DNA from: Chishuiella changwenlii
GTDB taxonomy: Bacteria > Bacteroidota > Bacteroidia > Flavobacteriales > Weeksellaceae
DNA: 64,000 bases
Reading direction: 5' to 3'
NCBI RefSeq assembly: GCF_900142565.1
Contig: NZ_FRBH01000001.1
Span: 1-64,000 of the forward strand
In this document: piece after piece, positions 36,356 through 48,649 of the stretch
Numbering within the stretch: the stretch's first letter is position 1
How the letters are laid out: each line of letters begins with the position of its first letter
The notes under the pieces: generated by a model
What the model was told of the DNA's origin: nothing
The model's input: the letters and a program-made list of their open reading frames with translations, nothing else
Databases searched by the model: none
Made by a program: the position numbers and the translations under genes

Positions 36356-37666
36356 CTAAATTGGGGTATTCATATCAAAACCTTCTAAGTATTCTGCAAC
36401 ACGTTTTACAAACATACCTCCTAATGCTCCATCAACAACACGGTGATCGTATGCATGAGATAAATACATTTTATGACGAATTGCAATCATATCTCCTTGT
36501 GGAGTTTCAATAACTGCTGGTTTCTTTACAATTGCTCCAACAGCTAAAATTGCAACCTGTGGTTGTGGAATAATTGGTGTTCCTAAAATATTTCCAAAAG
36601 TACCAATATTTGTTATTGTATAAGTACCTCCTTGTATTTCGTCTGGTTTTAATTTATTTGCTCTAGAACGACTTGCTAAATCATTTACTTGTTTTGCTAA
36701 ACCTGCTAAATTATATTGATTTGCATTCTTTATAACTGGCACAATTAAATTTCCGCTTGGTAAAGCTGCTGCCATACCCACATTAATATTTTTCTTTTTG
36801 ATGATTTTATCTCCATCAACAGAAACATTAATCATTGGGAAATCTTGAATTGCTTTTGTAACTGCTTCTATAAAAATTGGCATAAAAGTAATTTTCTCTC
36901 CATACTTTTTAGCAAACTCATTCTTATTTTTATCTCTCCACAAAACAATATTTGTCATATCCACTTCAACAAAAGATGTTACGTGTGGTGCAGTTTGTTT
37001 TGCTTGAAGCATATTTTGCGCAATTAGTTTACGCATTCTATCCATCTCTATAATCTCATCACCATCATTTATTATAGTTGGTGTAGCAGGAGCTGGACTA
37101 GTTTTTGAAACATCAACAGGTTGTTTTACTGCTGCTGTAGTTGAAGCAGCTGTTTGTGTTCCTTTATTTTTTACAAAATTTAGAATGTCATCTTTTGTAA
37201 CACGACCTTCTTTACCAGAACCTACTATTTGATCTAGCTCACTTTGAGAAATTCCTTCTTCTTTTGCAATAGATTTTACTAAAGGTGAATAAAATTTATC
37301 ATCAGTAGAAACAACAGTTGTTTCTGATTTTATAGTTTCTACATCTTTTTCTATTGTTTGTGCAGCTACTATTACTTCTTCTTTATCTGTTTCTGTAGTT
37401 GTCGTTTCTTCCTCTTCAACAACTCCATCAATACTTACAATTGCAATTGGTTCTCCGACTTTAGCAATTCCATCAACAGGAATTAAAATTTCCTTTAAAA
37501 CTCCAGAAACTGGCGTTGGCACATCAGAATCAACTTTATCTGTAGCTATTTCTACAACAGATTCGTCTTCGGTGATTTTATCACCAATATTCTTTAACCA
37601 ATTAGTTACTGTAGCTTCCATCACACCTTCTCCCATAGAAGGTAGAATTAATTTATAGTCAGACAT
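36356..37666 (-). CDS. 2-oxoacid dehydrogenase E2 (dihydrolipoamide acyltransferase)
   Basis: Core of a 2-oxoacid dehydrogenase complex; it transfers the acyl group from lipoate to CoA. The 436 residues contain one lipoyl domain (1-80, lipoylated lysine K44 in EIATDKVDSD), an acidic linker, an E1/E3-binding domain (about 127-165, YSPLVKSIAKEEGI) and the catalytic domain (about 205-436) with the HxxxDG site in YDHRVVDGALGG near 408-412. The single lipoyl domain and sequence style fit branched-chain 2-oxoacid or a general acyl-CoA complex in Flavobacteriia. No E1 or E3 gene is adjacent. Confidence 0.9.
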   Translation of the reverse strand: MSDYKLILPSMGEGVMEATVTNWLKNIGDKITEDESVVEIATDKVDSDVPTPVSGVLKEILIPVDGIAKVGEPIAIVSIDGVVEEEETTTTETDKEEVIVAAQTIEKDVETIKSETTVVSTDDKFYSPLVKSIAKEEGISQSELDQIVGSGKEGRVTKDDILNFVKNKGTQTAASTTAAVKQPVDVSKTSPAPATPTIINDGDEIIEMDRMRKLIAQNMLQAKQTAPHVTSFVEVDMTNIVLWRDKNKNEFAKKYGEKITFMPIFIEAVTKAIQDFPMINVSVDGDKIIKKKNINVGMAAALPSGNLIVPVIKNANQYNLAGLAKQVNDLASRSRANKLKPDEIQGGTYTITNIGTFGNILGTPIIPQPQVAILAVGAIVKKPAVIETPQGDMIAIRHKMYLSHAYDHRVVDGALGGMFVKRVAEYLEGFDMNTPI

Positions 37667-37841
37667 ACTTGTGTTTATTTGCTTCAGACAAATTTAAACA
37701 TTTTTTTGATGCAAAAAAATAGTATAAAAATGTTTGATATTAATTTTATTAAACTATTCGTAAAAATTTTAGCTTATTTTATTAAAAAAGTAAAATACGT
37801 TAAATAAACACCTGAATATTTATCAGATTAATATTATTGCT

Positions 37842-37878
37842 AAAAAAAATCCCCCAATCTTATGATTGAGGGATTTTT
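37842..37878 (-). terminator. Terminator of the rpoBC-DUF3467 unit
   Basis: Minus-strand stem AAATCCCTCAATC / GATTGGGGGATTT (one G-U pair) followed by Ts, 20 bases after the DUF3467 stop. Confidence 0.93.
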
Positions 37879-37899
37879 GAAATATTAAGAAGTTTTTTC

Positions 37900-38193
37900 T
37901 TAAGCTTCGTAAGCAGCTGTACCGTTGTTTACTTGAGGTTCTTTGATTTCACCAAAGCTTTTCTCGAAGTTTACTACATTTTCAGCTAACGATTGAGATA
38001 ATTGTTTCGCTTGTAATGGAGATAAAATGATACGAGATTTTACACTTGGTCTAGCACCTGGTAAAAATTGTACGAAATCTACAACGAACTCAGATGGTGA
38101 GTGGTTGATGATTGCTCCTGTTGCGTAAACACCTTGAGCAACTAATTCGTTTAACTCAATGTTTAATCCTTCGTTTTGTTGATTTTCTGACAT
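37900..38193 (-). CDS. DUF3467 family protein
   Basis: A 97-residue protein with the DUF3467 core (GLNIELNELVAQGVYATGAI, SEFVVDFVQFLPG, ILSPLQAKQLSQSLAENV). Its ATG overlaps the rpoC stop by one base (TAATG), so translation is coupled to the RNA polymerase beta' subunit, and the unit ends at the following terminator. DUF3467 genes next to rpoC are known in Bacteroidota; the function is not established. The position suggests a link to RNA polymerase, but that is inference. Confidence 0.88.
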   Translation of the reverse strand: MSENQQNEGLNIELNELVAQGVYATGAIINHSPSEFVVDFVQFLPGARPSVKSRIILSPLQAKQLSQSLAENVVNFEKSFGEIKEPQVNNGTAAYEA

Positions 38194-41100
38194 TATAATT
38201 CTTGTTTTGCGTTTATTAATTCTTCGTATTCACGGTTAGATCCTACGATAATGTTTTGATATTCTTTAAGTCCAGTTCCTGCAGGAATTAAGTGTCCAAC
38301 GATTACGTTTTCTTTTAATCCTACTAAACCATCTACTTTACCAGCTACAGCTGCTTCGTTAAGAACTTTTGTAGTTTCCTGGAACGATGCCGCAGACATG
38401 AAAGATTTAGTTTGTAAAGACGCTCTTGTAATACCTTGTAAAACTGCTTCTGCTGTTGCAGGCATTGCTTCACGAGCTGTTACTAAGTTTTTATCTTCAC
38501 GTTTTAATTTAGAGTTTTCGTCACGTAATTCGCGAACTGAAATGATTTGTCCTGGTTTTAAATCAGTACTATCTCCAGCATCTTCAACTACTTTCATTCC
38601 AAAAAGAGCGTCATTCTCTCTCATGAAATCGTCTTTATGCTCTAAACTATCTTCTAAAAATCTTGAATCTCCTGAATCAACAATACGAACTTTACGTAAC
38701 ATTTGACGTACAATAATTTCGAAGTGTTTATCATCAATTTTTACACCTTGTAAACGATATACATCTTGAATTTCGTTTACTAAGTATTCTTGAACCGCTG
38801 TTGGTCCTAAGATTTTTAAAATATCTTCTGGCGTAATTGCTCCATCTGATAATGGTTCACCTGCACGAATAAAGTCATTTTCTTGTACTAATACTTGAGC
38901 AGATAATTTAACTAAGTAACGACGAACTTCACCATTTTTAGATTCAACGATGATTTCACGGTTACCACGTTTAATTTTACCAAATGTTACAACACCATCC
39001 ATTTCACAAACAACTGATGGGTTTGATGGATTACGAGCCTCTAATAACTCTGTAATACGAGGTAAACCTCCTGTAATATCTCCAGATTTTGCAGATTTAC
39101 GAGGAATCTTAACTAAGATCTTACCTGAGCTAATTTTCTCTCCATCATTTACCATTAAGTGTGCACCTACTGGTAAGTTGTAAGTTTTTTCTTCACCATC
39201 TACAGTGATTACTCTTAACGCTGGAACTAATTTTTTATTACGTGATTCAGAAATAACTTTTTCTTGGAATCCTGTTTGCTCATCAATTTCAATTTGGTAA
39301 GTAATACCTTGCTCTAATTGTTCATATTCGATTTTACCTGCAGTTTCTGCAATAATAACCCCATTATATGAATCCCAGCTTGCAATTTCTTGTCCTTTTT
39401 GAACTTTAGTTCCATTCTTAATAGATAAGATTGTACCGTAAGCGATGTTAGTTTGTTGACGAACGTTTCCTAATTCATCTATTAACTTCATCTCTGTAGA
39501 ACGAGAAACAACGATATCTACTTTGTTTCCTGATTCGTCTTCAGATTCTACTGTACGTAAATCATCAAATTCTACAGTACCATCAACTTTCGCTTGAACT
39601 GTATTTTGCTCAGATACGTTACCTGCTGTACCCCCAACGTGGAAAGTACGTAATGTTAACTGTGTACCAGGTTCACCAATAGATTGTGCAGCAACTACAC
39701 CTACAGATTCACCTTTCTGAACACCTTTACCTGTAGCTAAGTTACGTCCGTAACATTTAGCACAAATTCCAGTTTTCGCTTCACAAGTTAATGGAGAACG
39801 AACTTCAACATTTTCAATACCTGCAGCTTCAATAGCATCACCTACTTCTTCTGTTATGATACGTCCTGATTCGATGATTAACTCACCATTATCTGGATTA
39901 TAAATGTCATTTAATGAAGTACGACCTAAGATACGAGAAGATAAACTTTCGATAATATCCTCTTTTTTCTTAAGAGCTGTTACTTCTAAACCTCTTAATG
40001 TACCACAATCTTCGTGCATTACGATAACGTCTTGTGCAACGTCAACTAAACGACGAGTTAAGTATCCCGCATCGGCTGTTTTTAAGGCAGTATCGGCAAG
40101 ACCTTTACGTGCACCGTGCGAAGAAATAAAGTACTCTAAGATAGACAGACCTTCACGGAAGTTAGAGATAATTGGATTTTCGATGATATCCCCACCAGTA
40201 GAACCAGCTTTTTGAGGTTTAGCCATCAATCCACGCATACCTGATAACTGACGAATCTGCTCTTTAGATCCACGCGCTCCAGAATCAAGCATCATGAATA
40301 CAGAGTTAAATCCTTGTTGATCTTCTGTCATACGTTTCATTACAATTTCTGTTAATGTTGCGTTTGTTGTTGTCCAAACATCAATAACTTGGTTGTAACG
40401 TTCGTTATTTGTAATAAGACCCATGTTATAGTTCATCTTGATGTTCTCAACTTGGTTGATTGCACCAGAGATAAGGTCTTTCTTTTGTTCTGGAATTAAG
40501 ATATCTCCTAATGAGAAAGATAATCCTCCCTCAAAGGCATTACGATAACCTAATTGCTTCATATCATCAAGGAAAGCTGCTGTTGTAGGGAAATCAGTAA
40601 TTTTGATGATTTTGTTAATGATTGTTCTTAACGATTTTTTCGTTAAAACTTCATTCACATATCCTACTTGAGCTGGAACGATTTGATTAAATAATACACG
40701 TCCAACAGAAGTTTCAACTAATTGATTTTCTATTAACTCTTCTCCTTGACGGATAGTTGTTTTTACACGAATTGGTGCATTTAAATCAACTGCTCCTTCG
40801 TTGTAAGCAATTTGTACCTCTTCATCAGAATAGAATGTTAATCCTTCACCTTTTACAGTAAATTGCTCATCAGTTCTACGGATCTTAGTCATGTAATAAA
40901 GACCCAAGACCATATCCTGAGAAGGTACAGTAATTGGAGAACCATTTGCAGGATTTAAAATGTTTTGAGAAGCTAACATTAATAATTGTGCTTCTAAAAC
41001 AGCTTCTGGTCCTAATGGTAAGTGAACGGCCATCTGGTCACCATCGAAATCGGCATTGAAGGCAGTACACACTAATGGGTGTAAACGAATCGCTTTACCT

Positions 41101-42470
41101 TCGATTAATTTCGGTTGGAATGCTTGGATACCTAAACGGTGTAATGTAGGGGCACGGTTTAATAAAACTGGGTGACCTTTAATTACATTTTCTAAAATAT
41201 CCCAAACAACTGGCTCTTTTCTATCTATAATTTTCTTAGCCGATTTAACTGTTTTTACAATTCCACGCTCGATTAATTTACGAACAACAAATGGTTTGTA
41301 TAATTCAGCAGCCATATCTTTTGGTAAACCACATTCGTGTAATTTAAGTGTTGGTCCAACAACAATTACAGAACGAGCAGAATAATCCACACGTTTACCT
41401 AATAAATTTTGACGGAAACGACCTTGTTTACCTTTTAATGAATCAGATAATGATTTTAACGGACGGTTACCATCAGCTTTAACAGCAGATGCTTTACGTG
41501 TATTATCAAATAATGAATCTACCGCTTCTTGTAACATACGTTTTTCATTACGTAAGATTACTTCTGGCGCTTTAATTTCCATTAATCGTTTTAAACGATT
41601 GTTACGGATAATTACACGACGGTATAAATCATTTAAATCTGATGTTGCAAAACGACCTCCATCTAATGGAACTAATGGACGTAATTCTGGTGGAATAACC
41701 GGAATAACACGCATTACCATCCATTCTGGGCGGTTAACATGATGCATATTAGACTCACGTAACGCTTCAACAACTTGTAAACGTTTTAACGCTTCAGTAC
41801 GACGTTGTTTAGATGTTTCGTTATGAGCTTTATGTCTTAATTCGTAAGATAATTCATCTAAGTTAATACGAGATAATAAGTCTTCTAATGCTTCAGCACC
41901 CATTCTCGCAACAAACTTATTAGGATCTGTATCTTCAAGATATTGATTCTCGATTGGAAGAGTTTCTAGGATATCTAAATATTCTTCTTCTGATAAGAAA
42001 TCTAATCTGTTTAATTCTTCTCCTTCTGGTCCTTTTGCGATACCTGGTTGAATTACTACATATCTTTCGTAGTAAATTACCATATCTAATTTCTTAGATG
42101 GTAATCCTAAGATGTAACCAATTTTATTTGGTAAAGAACGGAAATACCAAATGTGTGCAATTGGAACAACTAAATTGATGTGTCCAATACGCTCACGACG
42201 AACTTTCTTTTCTGTAACTTCAACCCCACAACGGTCACAAACGATACCTTTATAACGGATTCTTTTATATTTTCCGCAGGCACATTCATAATCCTTTACA
42301 GGTCCAAAGATACGCTCACAGAATAACCCGTCACGCTCTGGTTTGTGCGTTCTATAGTTAATCGTTTCTGGCTTTAAAACTTCACCTTTAGATTCTTGTA
42401 GAATCGATTCTGGAGAAGCTAATCCAATACGAATTTTTGAGAATTGACTTGTTTTATTTTTTGTTGACAT
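38193..42470 (-). CDS. rpoC: DNA-directed RNA polymerase, beta' subunit
   Basis: Largest catalytic subunit, 1425 residues. The N-terminal zinc site ([20 protein letters not shown], about 64-86), the clamp, and the active-site motif NADFDGD near 470-477 that chelates the catalytic magnesium are all present. A second zinc cluster is in [16 protein letters not shown], and the trigger-loop region has [18 protein letters not shown]. It follows rpoB by 61 bases and is coupled to the DUF3467 gene. Confidence 0.99.
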   Translation of the reverse strand: MSTKNKTSQFSKIRIGLASPESILQESKGEVLKPETINYRTHKPERDGLFCERIFGPVKDYECACGKYKRIRYKGIVCDRCGVEVTEKKVRRERIGHINLVVPIAHIWYFRSLPNKIGYILGLPSKKLDMVIYYERYVVIQPGIAKGPEGEELNRLDFLSEEEYLDILETLPIENQYLEDTDPNKFVARMGAEALEDLLSRINLDELSYELRHKAHNETSKQRRTEALKRLQVVEALRESNMHHVNRPEWMVMRVIPVIPPELRPLVPLDGGRFATSDLNDLYRRVIIRNNRLKRLMEIKAPEVILRNEKRMLQEAVDSLFDNTRKASAVKADGNRPLKSLSDSLKGKQGRFRQNLLGKRVDYSARSVIVVGPTLKLHECGLPKDMAAELYKPFVVRKLIERGIVKTVKSAKKIIDRKEPVVWDILENVIKGHPVLLNRAPTLHRLGIQAFQPKLIEGKAIRLHPLVCTAFNADFDGDQMAVHLPLGPEAVLEAQLLMLASQNILNPANGSPITVPSQDMVLGLYYMTKIRRTDEQFTVKGEGLTFYSDEEVQIAYNEGAVDLNAPIRVKTTIRQGEELIENQLVETSVGRVLFNQIVPAQVGYVNEVLTKKSLRTIINKIIKITDFPTTAAFLDDMKQLGYRNAFEGGLSFSLGDILIPEQKKDLISGAINQVENIKMNYNMGLITNNERYNQVIDVWTTTNATLTEIVMKRMTEDQQGFNSVFMMLDSGARGSKEQIRQLSGMRGLMAKPQKAGSTGGDIIENPIISNFREGLSILEYFISSHGARKGLADTALKTADAGYLTRRLVDVAQDVIVMHEDCGTLRGLEVTALKKKEDIIESLSSRILGRTSLNDIYNPDNGELIIESGRIITEEVGDAIEAAGIENVEVRSPLTCEAKTGICAKCYGRNLATGKGVQKGESVGVVAAQSIGEPGTQLTLRTFHVGGTAGNVSEQNTVQAKVDGTVEFDDLRTVESEDESGNKVDIVVSRSTEMKLIDELGNVRQQTNIAYGTILSIKNGTKVQKGQEIASWDSYNGVIIAETAGKIEYEQLEQGITYQIEIDEQTGFQEKVISESRNKKLVPALRVITVDGEEKTYNLPVGAHLMVNDGEKISSGKILVKIPRKSAKSGDITGGLPRITELLEARNPSNPSVVCEMDGVVTFGKIKRGNREIIVESKNGEVRRYLVKLSAQVLVQENDFIRAGEPLSDGAITPEDILKILGPTAVQEYLVNEIQDVYRLQGVKIDDKHFEIIVRQMLRKVRIVDSGDSRFLEDSLEHKDDFMRENDALFGMKVVEDAGDSTDLKPGQIISVRELRDENSKLKREDKNLVTAREAMPATAEAVLQGITRASLQTKSFMSAASFQETTKVLNEAAVAGKVDGLVGLKENVIVGHLIPAGTGLKEYQNIIVGSNREYEELINAKQEL

Positions 42471-42531
42471 ATAGAAATGTATCTAACAATTATATTATTA
42501 TAACGAAAAGGTAGAATAATAGGTTGCCCTA

Positions 42532-45500
42532 TTATTCTTCCAAGTTTATGTCTAATCCAAGACCTTGTAATTCATGTAACAATACGTTAAATGATTCTGG
42601 TATACCAGGTTCTGGCATTGGCTCTCCTTTTACGATTGCTTCATAAGTTTTCGCACGTCCAATTACGTCATCCGACTTAACTGTTAAGATTTCACGAAGG
42701 ATATTAGATGCACCGAATGCTTCTAATGCCCAAACCTCCATCTCTCCGAAACGTTGTCCACCAAATTGTGCTTTACCTCCTAATGGCTGTTGAGTAATTA
42801 AAGAGTATGGTCCGATAGAACGCGCGTGCATTTTATCATCTACCATGTGTCCTAATTTCAACATGTAAATTACACCTACAGTTGCTTTTTGAGCAAAACG
42901 TTCACCAGAGTTTCCGTCGTATAAGTACGTAGTACCAAAACGAGGTAATCCTGCTTCTTCAGTTAATTGATCAATTTGCTCTGCTGATGCACCATCAAAG
43001 ATAGGAGTTGCAAATTTGCGTCCTAACTTCATACCAGCCCATCCTAATACCGTTTCATAAATCTGACCGATATTCATACGAGAAGGTACCCCTAATGGGT
43101 TAAGTACGATGTTAACTGGAGTTCCGTCTTCTAAGAAAGGCATATCTTCGTCACGTACAATACGTGCTACAATACCTTTATTACCGTGACGTCCCGCCAT
43201 TTTATCACCAACTTTAAGTTTACGTTTCTTAGCGATATAGATTTTTGCTAACTTAACGATACCTGCAGGTAACTCATCTCCAACAGAAATTGTAAATCTT
43301 TCACGGTTAAGCGCTCCTTGTAAATCGTTATACTTAATTTTATAATTATGTATTAACTCTTTTACTAATTCGTTCTTATCCTCGTCTGTTGTCCAAAGAG
43401 AATCTGCTCCTGTTAAGTTTAAGAAATCTTCAACGTTAGATAAAATTTTCTGTGTGTATTTAACGCCTTTCTTGATAACTTCTTCATTTAAGTCGTTGTA
43501 AATACCTTGTGCAGTTTTTCCGTTTAATAAAACGTATAATTTATCTAATAAGATTTCTCTTAATTCGTTAAATTTAACGTCGTATTCTGCTTCAACACTG
43601 TCAATAACAGCTTTATCTTGAGAACGTTTACGTTTATCTTTAATACTACGTGAGAATAATTTCTTATCAATAACAACACCGCGTAATGATGGAGAAGCTT
43701 TTAATGAAGCATCTTTTACATCACCAGCTTTGTCACCAAAGATTGCACGTAATAATTTCTCTTCAGGTGTTGGATCTGATTCTCCTTTTGGAGTAATCTT
43801 ACCAATTAAGATATCACCAGGTTTTACTTCTGCTCCAATACGGATCATACCGTTTTCGTCTAAGTCTTTAGTAGCCTCTTCCGAAACGTTAGGAATATCA
43901 GAAGTTAATTCTTCCATACCTAATTTAGTATCACGTACATCTAATGAATACTCATCGATGTGGATAGATGTAAACCAATCTTCACGAACAGCTTTTTCAG
44001 AGATTACAATGGCATCCTCAAAGTTGTACCCTTGCCAAGGCATAAAGGCAACAACCATGTTACGACCAATTGCTAATTCTCCTCCTTCTGTTGCGTAACC
44101 TTCAGATAAAACTTGCCCTTTCTCTACACGATCTCCAACTTTTACAATTGGTTTTAACGTAATTGTAGTTCCTTGGTTAGTTTTTCTAAATTTAGTTAAA
44201 TTATATGTTTTCTCAGCAACGTCAAAACTTACAAGTTCTTCGTCTTCTGATCTGTCATATTTAATTGTTATGATGTCAGCATCAACATAAGTTACTGTAC
44301 CTTCACGTTCTGCATTAACTAAGATTCTAGAATCTTTTGCAACTTGTTTTTCTAGTCCAGTACCTACAATTGGTGCTTGAGGTTTTAATAATGGAACAGC
44401 CTGACGCATCATGTTCGATCCCATCAACGCACGGTTGGCATCATCATGCTCCAAGAAAGGAATTAATGATGCTGAGATAGAAGCAATCTGGTTAGGTGCA
44501 ACGTCGATTAAATCTACTTCTGATGGAGTTACAACTGGGAAATCTCCATCTTCACGAGCAGTTACACGTTCTGTAGCAATATTCCCCTCGTCAGTCATGT
44601 CGATATTGGCTTGAGCAATTACTTTTGATTCCTCCTCTTCCGCAGTTAAATAGATCGGTGCTGATTCGACATCCACTTTTCCTTCTTCTACTTTTCTGTA
44701 CGGTGTTTCGATGAACCCTAAGTTATTAACTTTAGCGAATACACATAATGACGAAATCAAACCAATGTTTGGTCCTTCAGGAGTTTCAATTGGACATAAA
44801 CGTCCGTAATGAGTGTGGTGTACGTCACGTACCTCGAATCCCGCTCTTTCTCTTGATAAACCTCCAGGTCCTAATGCTGATAAACGACGTTTGTGTGTGA
44901 TCTCTGATAATGGATTCGTTTGATCCATGAACTGAGATAACTGGTTCGTTCCGAAGAATGAGTTAATAACAGATGATAATGTTTTTGCATTGATCAAATC
45001 AATTGGCGTAAACACCTCATTGTCACGAACATTCATTCTTTCACGGATAGTTCTAGCCATACGAGCTAAACCTACTCCGAATTGGCTAGCCATTTGCTCA
45101 CCTACTGTTCTAACACGACGGTTAGATAAGTGGTCAATATCATCTACCTCTGCTTTTGAGTTAATTAACTCAATTAAGTATTTGATGATTGAAATGATAT
45201 CTTCACGTGTTAAAACTTGGATATCATCGCTAATGCTTAAACCTAATTTTTTATTTAATCTATAACGACCTACTTCACCTAAAGAGTAACGTTGATCAGA
45301 GAAGAATAATTTATCAATAATTCCTCTTGCTGTTTCCTCATCTGGTGGCTCGGCATTACGTAATTGTCTATAAATGTACTCTACTGCCTCTTTTTCAGTG
45401 TTAGTAGGGTCCTTTTGTAATGTATTATGGATAATTCCATAATCAGCAGAATTTATATCTTCTTTGTGTAATAAAATTGTTTTTACACCAGAATCTACGA

Positions 45501-46374
45501 TCTGATCAATATGATCTTTCTCTAAAATAGTTTCACGGTCTAAAATAATCTCATTACGCTCAATAGATACAACTTCTCCAGTATCTTCATCTACGAAATC
45601 CTCGTGCCATGTATTTAATACACGTGCAGCTAGTTTACGACCTACAACTTTCTTTAAGTTAGCTTTGTTAACTTTAACTTCTTCAGCTAAATCGAAAATT
45701 TCTAAGATATCTTTATCTCTTTCATAACCGATAGCACGTAATAAAGTAGTTAATGGTAACTTTTTCTTACGATCGATGTAAGCGTACATTACGCTGTTAA
45801 TGTCCGTTGCGAACTCAATCCATGATCCTTTGAAAGGAATAATACGAGATGAGTACAATTTTGTACCATTCGCGTGGAAAGATTGTCCGAAGAATACCCC
45901 AGGAGAACGGTGTAATTGAGATACAATAACACGCTCTGCACCATTAATAATAAATGATCCTGAAGGAGACATGTAAGGAATTGTTCCTAGATAAACGTCT
46001 TGTACAACTGTTTCAAAATCCTCGTGTTCTTCGTCAGTACAGTACAATTTAAGGCGAGCCTTTAATGGTACACTGTACGTTAATCCTCTTTCGATACACT
46101 CATCAATTGTGTAACGTGGTGGATCTACGAAATAATCTAAGAATTCTAAAACAAACTGATTGCGTGTATCCGTAATTGGAAAATTCTCAGCAAATGTTCG
46201 GTAAAGACCTTCATTTTTTCGTTGGTCAGGTCTTGTTTCCAACTGGAAAAAATCTTCAAACGATTTGATCTGAATGTCAAGGAAATCCGGGAACTGAGCG
46301 ACTGCTTTTGCAGAAGAAAAGTTCAATCTTTCGTTTTTCTCAGTCGAGTTGCTTAATGTTGCTTTAGTGGCCAA
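42532..46374 (-). CDS. rpoB: DNA-directed RNA polymerase, beta subunit
   Basis: Catalytic subunit of 1280 residues. The rifampicin-binding region reads [20 protein letters not shown] then [20 protein letters not shown], without the substitutions commonly tied to rifampicin resistance that I can recognise. Other landmarks are [36 protein letters not shown] and the C-terminal [21 protein letters not shown] strong hairpin separates it from rplL. Confidence 0.99.
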   Translation of the reverse strand: MATKATLSNSTEKNERLNFSSAKAVAQFPDFLDIQIKSFEDFFQLETRPDQRKNEGLYRTFAENFPITDTRNQFVLEFLDYFVDPPRYTIDECIERGLTYSVPLKARLKLYCTDEEHEDFETVVQDVYLGTIPYMSPSGSFIINGAERVIVSQLHRSPGVFFGQSFHANGTKLYSSRIIPFKGSWIEFATDINSVMYAYIDRKKKLPLTTLLRAIGYERDKDILEIFDLAEEVKVNKANLKKVVGRKLAARVLNTWHEDFVDEDTGEVVSIERNEIILDRETILEKDHIDQIVDSGVKTILLHKEDINSADYGIIHNTLQKDPTNTEKEAVEYIYRQLRNAEPPDEETARGIIDKLFFSDQRYSLGEVGRYRLNKKLGLSISDDIQVLTREDIISIIKYLIELINSKAEVDDIDHLSNRRVRTVGEQMASQFGVGLARMARTIRERMNVRDNEVFTPIDLINAKTLSSVINSFFGTNQLSQFMDQTNPLSEITHKRRLSALGPGGLSRERAGFEVRDVHHTHYGRLCPIETPEGPNIGLISSLCVFAKVNNLGFIETPYRKVEEGKVDVESAPIYLTAEEEESKVIAQANIDMTDEGNIATERVTAREDGDFPVVTPSEVDLIDVAPNQIASISASLIPFLEHDDANRALMGSNMMRQAVPLLKPQAPIVGTGLEKQVAKDSRILVNAEREGTVTYVDADIITIKYDRSEDEELVSFDVAEKTYNLTKFRKTNQGTTITLKPIVKVGDRVEKGQVLSEGYATEGGELAIGRNMVVAFMPWQGYNFEDAIVISEKAVREDWFTSIHIDEYSLDVRDTKLGMEELTSDIPNVSEEATKDLDENGMIRIGAEVKPGDILIGKITPKGESDPTPEEKLLRAIFGDKAGDVKDASLKASPSLRGVVIDKKLFSRSIKDKRKRSQDKAVIDSVEAEYDVKFNELREILLDKLYVLLNGKTAQGIYNDLNEEVIKKGVKYTQKILSNVEDFLNLTGADSLWTTDEDKNELVKELIHNYKIKYNDLQGALNRERFTISVGDELPAGIVKLAKIYIAKKRKLKVGDKMAGRHGNKGIVARIVRDEDMPFLEDGTPVNIVLNPLGVPSRMNIGQIYETVLGWAGMKLGRKFATPIFDGASAEQIDQLTEEAGLPRFGTTYLYDGNSGERFAQKATVGVIYMLKLGHMVDDKMHARSIGPYSLITQQPLGGKAQFGGQRFGEMEVWALEAFGASNILREILTVKSDDVIGRAKTYEAIVKGEPMPEPGIPESFNVLLHELQGLGLDINLEE

Positions 46375-46417
46375 TTTCGAATGAATTTTGGTTTATATAA
46401 TGACTTTATGCGTAAAA

Positions 46418-46456
46418 AGGTTTAGACCTAACACGTCCCGTGTTAGGTCCAAACCT
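46418..46456 (-). terminator. Hairpin with T run between rplL and rpoB (attenuator)
   Basis: An 18-bp stem with one G-U pair (AGGTTTGGACCTAACACG / CGTGTTAGGTCTAAACCT) around a GGA loop, followed by TTTTTA on the minus strand. It has the form of an intrinsic terminator but lies inside the operon, where partial termination would lower rpoBC relative to the ribosomal proteins. Confidence 0.85.
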
Positions 46457-46476
46457 ATATTTTAGAGTAATAAAAA

Positions 46477-46845
46477 TTACTTTAATTCTACTACTGCTCC
46501 AGCTTCTTCTAGCTGTTTTTTAAGAGCTTCAGCTTCTTCTTTAGAAACTGCTTCTTTAACTACTGCAGGAGCTGAATCAACTAAATCTTTAGCTTCTTTT
46601 AATCCTTTACCAGTTAATTCTTTTACTAATTTAACTACTGCTAATTTAGATGCACCACCTTCTTTTAAGATAACGTCGAATTCTGATTGCTCTTCTGCAG
46701 CTTCTCCAGCTCCACCAGCAGCAACAACAACTGCAGCAGCAGCTGGTTCGATTCCGTACTCATCTTTTAAGATAGTAGATAATTCATTAACTTCTAATAC
46801 TGTTAAGTTTACTAACTCTTCAGCTAATTTTTTTAAATCTGCCAT
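46477..46845 (-). CDS. rplL: 50S ribosomal protein L7/L12
   Basis: Stalk protein that recruits GTPase factors. The 122 residues have the N-terminal dimerisation helices (1-35), an alanine- and glycine-rich hinge ([19 protein letters not shown]) and the C-terminal domain (55-122) with [20 protein letters not shown]. It follows rplJ by 46 bases. Confidence 0.98.
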   Translation of the reverse strand: MADLKKLAEELVNLTVLEVNELSTILKDEYGIEPAAAAVVVAAGGAGEAAEEQSEFDVILKEGGASKLAVVKLVKELTGKGLKEAKDLVDSAPAVVKEAVSKEEAEALKKQLEEAGAVVELK

Positions 46846-46891
46846 TTTAATGCTTTTTTGTTTTTTAAACTTTATTTAATTTGAGTGTGTC

Positions 46892-47410
46892 TTATTCTTC
46901 AGAAGCTCCTTCTTCTTTAGCAGCGTTCTCTTTATTTTCTAATTGAGAAACAACTGTTTTGATTGGAGATTGAAGTAACATGATGATATCTGCGATTAAT
47001 TCTTCACGAGATTTCAATGCTACTAATTGTGGTAATTTGTCATCACCAACCCAAGTATTATCTTCAATCCAAGCTCCTTTTAAAATAGGTTTTTCAGATT
47101 TTTTTCTGAAAGTTTCGATCACTTTAGCTGGTGCATTACCAACTTCAGCAGTCATTAAAGCTGTATTACCTTTTAAAGATCCATAAAGTTCTTCGAAGTT
47201 TTTGTCTTCGATTTGCTCCATAGCTTTCTTTAATAAAGTGTTTTTTACTACGCGTAAAGTAACATTGCTTTTGTAGCAAGCTCTTCTTAATTCAGTAGTA
47301 TTAACAGCGTTTAATCCGTCGATATCTGCTAAGTAAATGATTTTTGAATCAGCTAATACAGCTTGCAATTCATCTATCATGTTTGCTTTATCTTGTTTTG
47401 TCATTGCCAT
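46892..47410 (-). CDS. rplJ: 50S ribosomal protein L10
   Basis: Base of the ribosomal stalk, binding L7/L12 dimers through its C-terminal helix. The 172 residues contain DKANMIDELQAVLADSKIIY, SNVTLRVVKNTLLKKAMEQI and a C-terminal helix with acidic tail (AAKEEGASEE). Only 12 bases separate it from rplA, so no long L10 leader fits between the genes. Confidence 0.97.
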   Translation of the reverse strand: MAMTKQDKANMIDELQAVLADSKIIYLADIDGLNAVNTTELRRACYKSNVTLRVVKNTLLKKAMEQIEDKNFEELYGSLKGNTALMTAEVGNAPAKVIETFRKKSEKPILKGAWIEDNTWVGDDKLPQLVALKSREELIADIIMLLQSPIKTVVSQLENKENAAKEEGASEE

Positions 47411-47422
47411 AATCTACTAATT

Positions 47423-48118
47423 TTAAGCGTTTACACTTTTTGGGTCTACTGATACACCTACAGATTGAGTTGTAGAAAGTGTAATACTTTTTACATACGT
47501 TCCTTTAGCAGCTGTTGGTTTTAACTTAATTAAAGTTTGAATTAATTCATTCGCATTTTCTTTAAGTTTATCAGCATCAAAAGATACTTTTCCAACTGCA
47601 GCGTGGATAATTCCGTAACGGTCTACTTTAAAGTCGATTTTACCTGCTTTTACTTCAGAAACTGCTTTACCAACTTCTAAAGTTACAGTACCTGATTTTG
47701 GGTTAGGCATTAATCCACGAGGTCCTAAAACACGTCCTAATGGTCCTAATTTACCCATTACAGCTGGCATAGTAACGATAACGTCTACATCTGTCCAACC
47801 TTCTTTAATTTTTTGTAAGTATTCGTCTAATCCTACATAATCAGCACCTGCTGCTTTAGCTTCTGCTTCTTTATCTGGAGTAACTAATGCTAATACTTTT
47901 ACATCTTTACCTGTTCCGTGTGGTAATGAAACTACCCCACGTACCATTTGGTTAGCTTTCTTAGGATCTACACCTAAACGAACTGCTATATCTACAGACG
48001 CATCAAACTTTGCGTAGTTAACTTCCTTTACTAATGATGATGCTTCATCGATTGAGTATAGTTTGTTCTTTTCTACTTTAGCTTGTGCTTCTTTTTGTCT
48101 TTTTGTTAACTTTGCCAT
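47423..48118 (-). CDS. rplA: 50S ribosomal protein L1
   Basis: Stalk protein and, in other bacteria, repressor of the rplKA mRNA. The 231 residues contain the signature [20 protein letters not shown] and the C-terminal [20 protein letters not shown]. It follows rplK by 17 bases. Confidence 0.98.
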   Translation of the reverse strand: MAKLTKRQKEAQAKVEKNKLYSIDEASSLVKEVNYAKFDASVDIAVRLGVDPKKANQMVRGVVSLPHGTGKDVKVLALVTPDKEAEAKAAGADYVGLDEYLQKIKEGWTDVDVIVTMPAVMGKLGPLGRVLGPRGLMPNPKSGTVTLEVGKAVSEVKAGKIDFKVDRYGIIHAAVGKVSFDADKLKENANELIQTLIKLKPTAAKGTYVKSITLSTTQSVGVSVDPKSVNA

Positions 48119-48135
48119 TTCCTAAAATGTTTTAA

Positions 48136-48576
48136 TTATTCTGGAGCTTGCCCACCTTTTACAGTTATACCCATAGAACGTGCAGTTCCAGCAACCATTT
48201 TCATAGCAGATTCAACAGTGAAACAGTTCATGTCCGCTAACTTGTCTTCAGCAATAGCTCTAACTTGATCCCAAGTAACAGTACCAACTTTTTGACGGTT
48301 AGGTACACCTGATGCTTTTTTTAATTTCGCAGCTTCCATTAACTGAACAGCAGCTGGTGGAGTTTTAATTACGAAATCAAATGATTTGTCTTGATACACT
48401 GTAATAACAACTGGTAACACTGCACCTTGTTTCTCTTGTGTACGTCCATTAAATTGCTTACAAAACTCCATAATGTTAACACCTGCAGCACCTAAAGCCG
48501 GTCCTACTGGTGGCGAAGGATTTGCTTGTCCTCCTTTAACTTGAAGTTTTACAACTTTTTCAATTTTTTTTGCCAT
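48136..48576 (-). CDS. rplK: 50S ribosomal protein L11
   Basis: GTPase-centre protein, 146 residues. The N-terminal domain has [20 protein letters not shown] and [15 protein letters not shown]; the rRNA-binding domain ends in [17 protein letters not shown]. It follows nusG by 73 bases. Confidence 0.98.
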   Translation of the reverse strand: MAKKIEKVVKLQVKGGQANPSPPVGPALGAAGVNIMEFCKQFNGRTQEKQGAVLPVVITVYQDKSFDFVIKTPPAAVQLMEAAKLKKASGVPNRQKVGTVTWDQVRAIAEDKLADMNCFTVESAMKMVAGTARSMGITVKGGQAPE

Positions 48577-48649
48577 TTTTTTAATTCTTAAAATTAAGCG
48601 TTATGTGGAAGCAGCCTAAATTTTCTACTTTTAATTTGTTGAAATAAGA

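Noticed and set aside
47411-47422. L10 leader (autoregulatory RNA) in front of rplJ
   Set aside because: Only 12 bases lie between rplA and rplJ, too short for the known leader structure.
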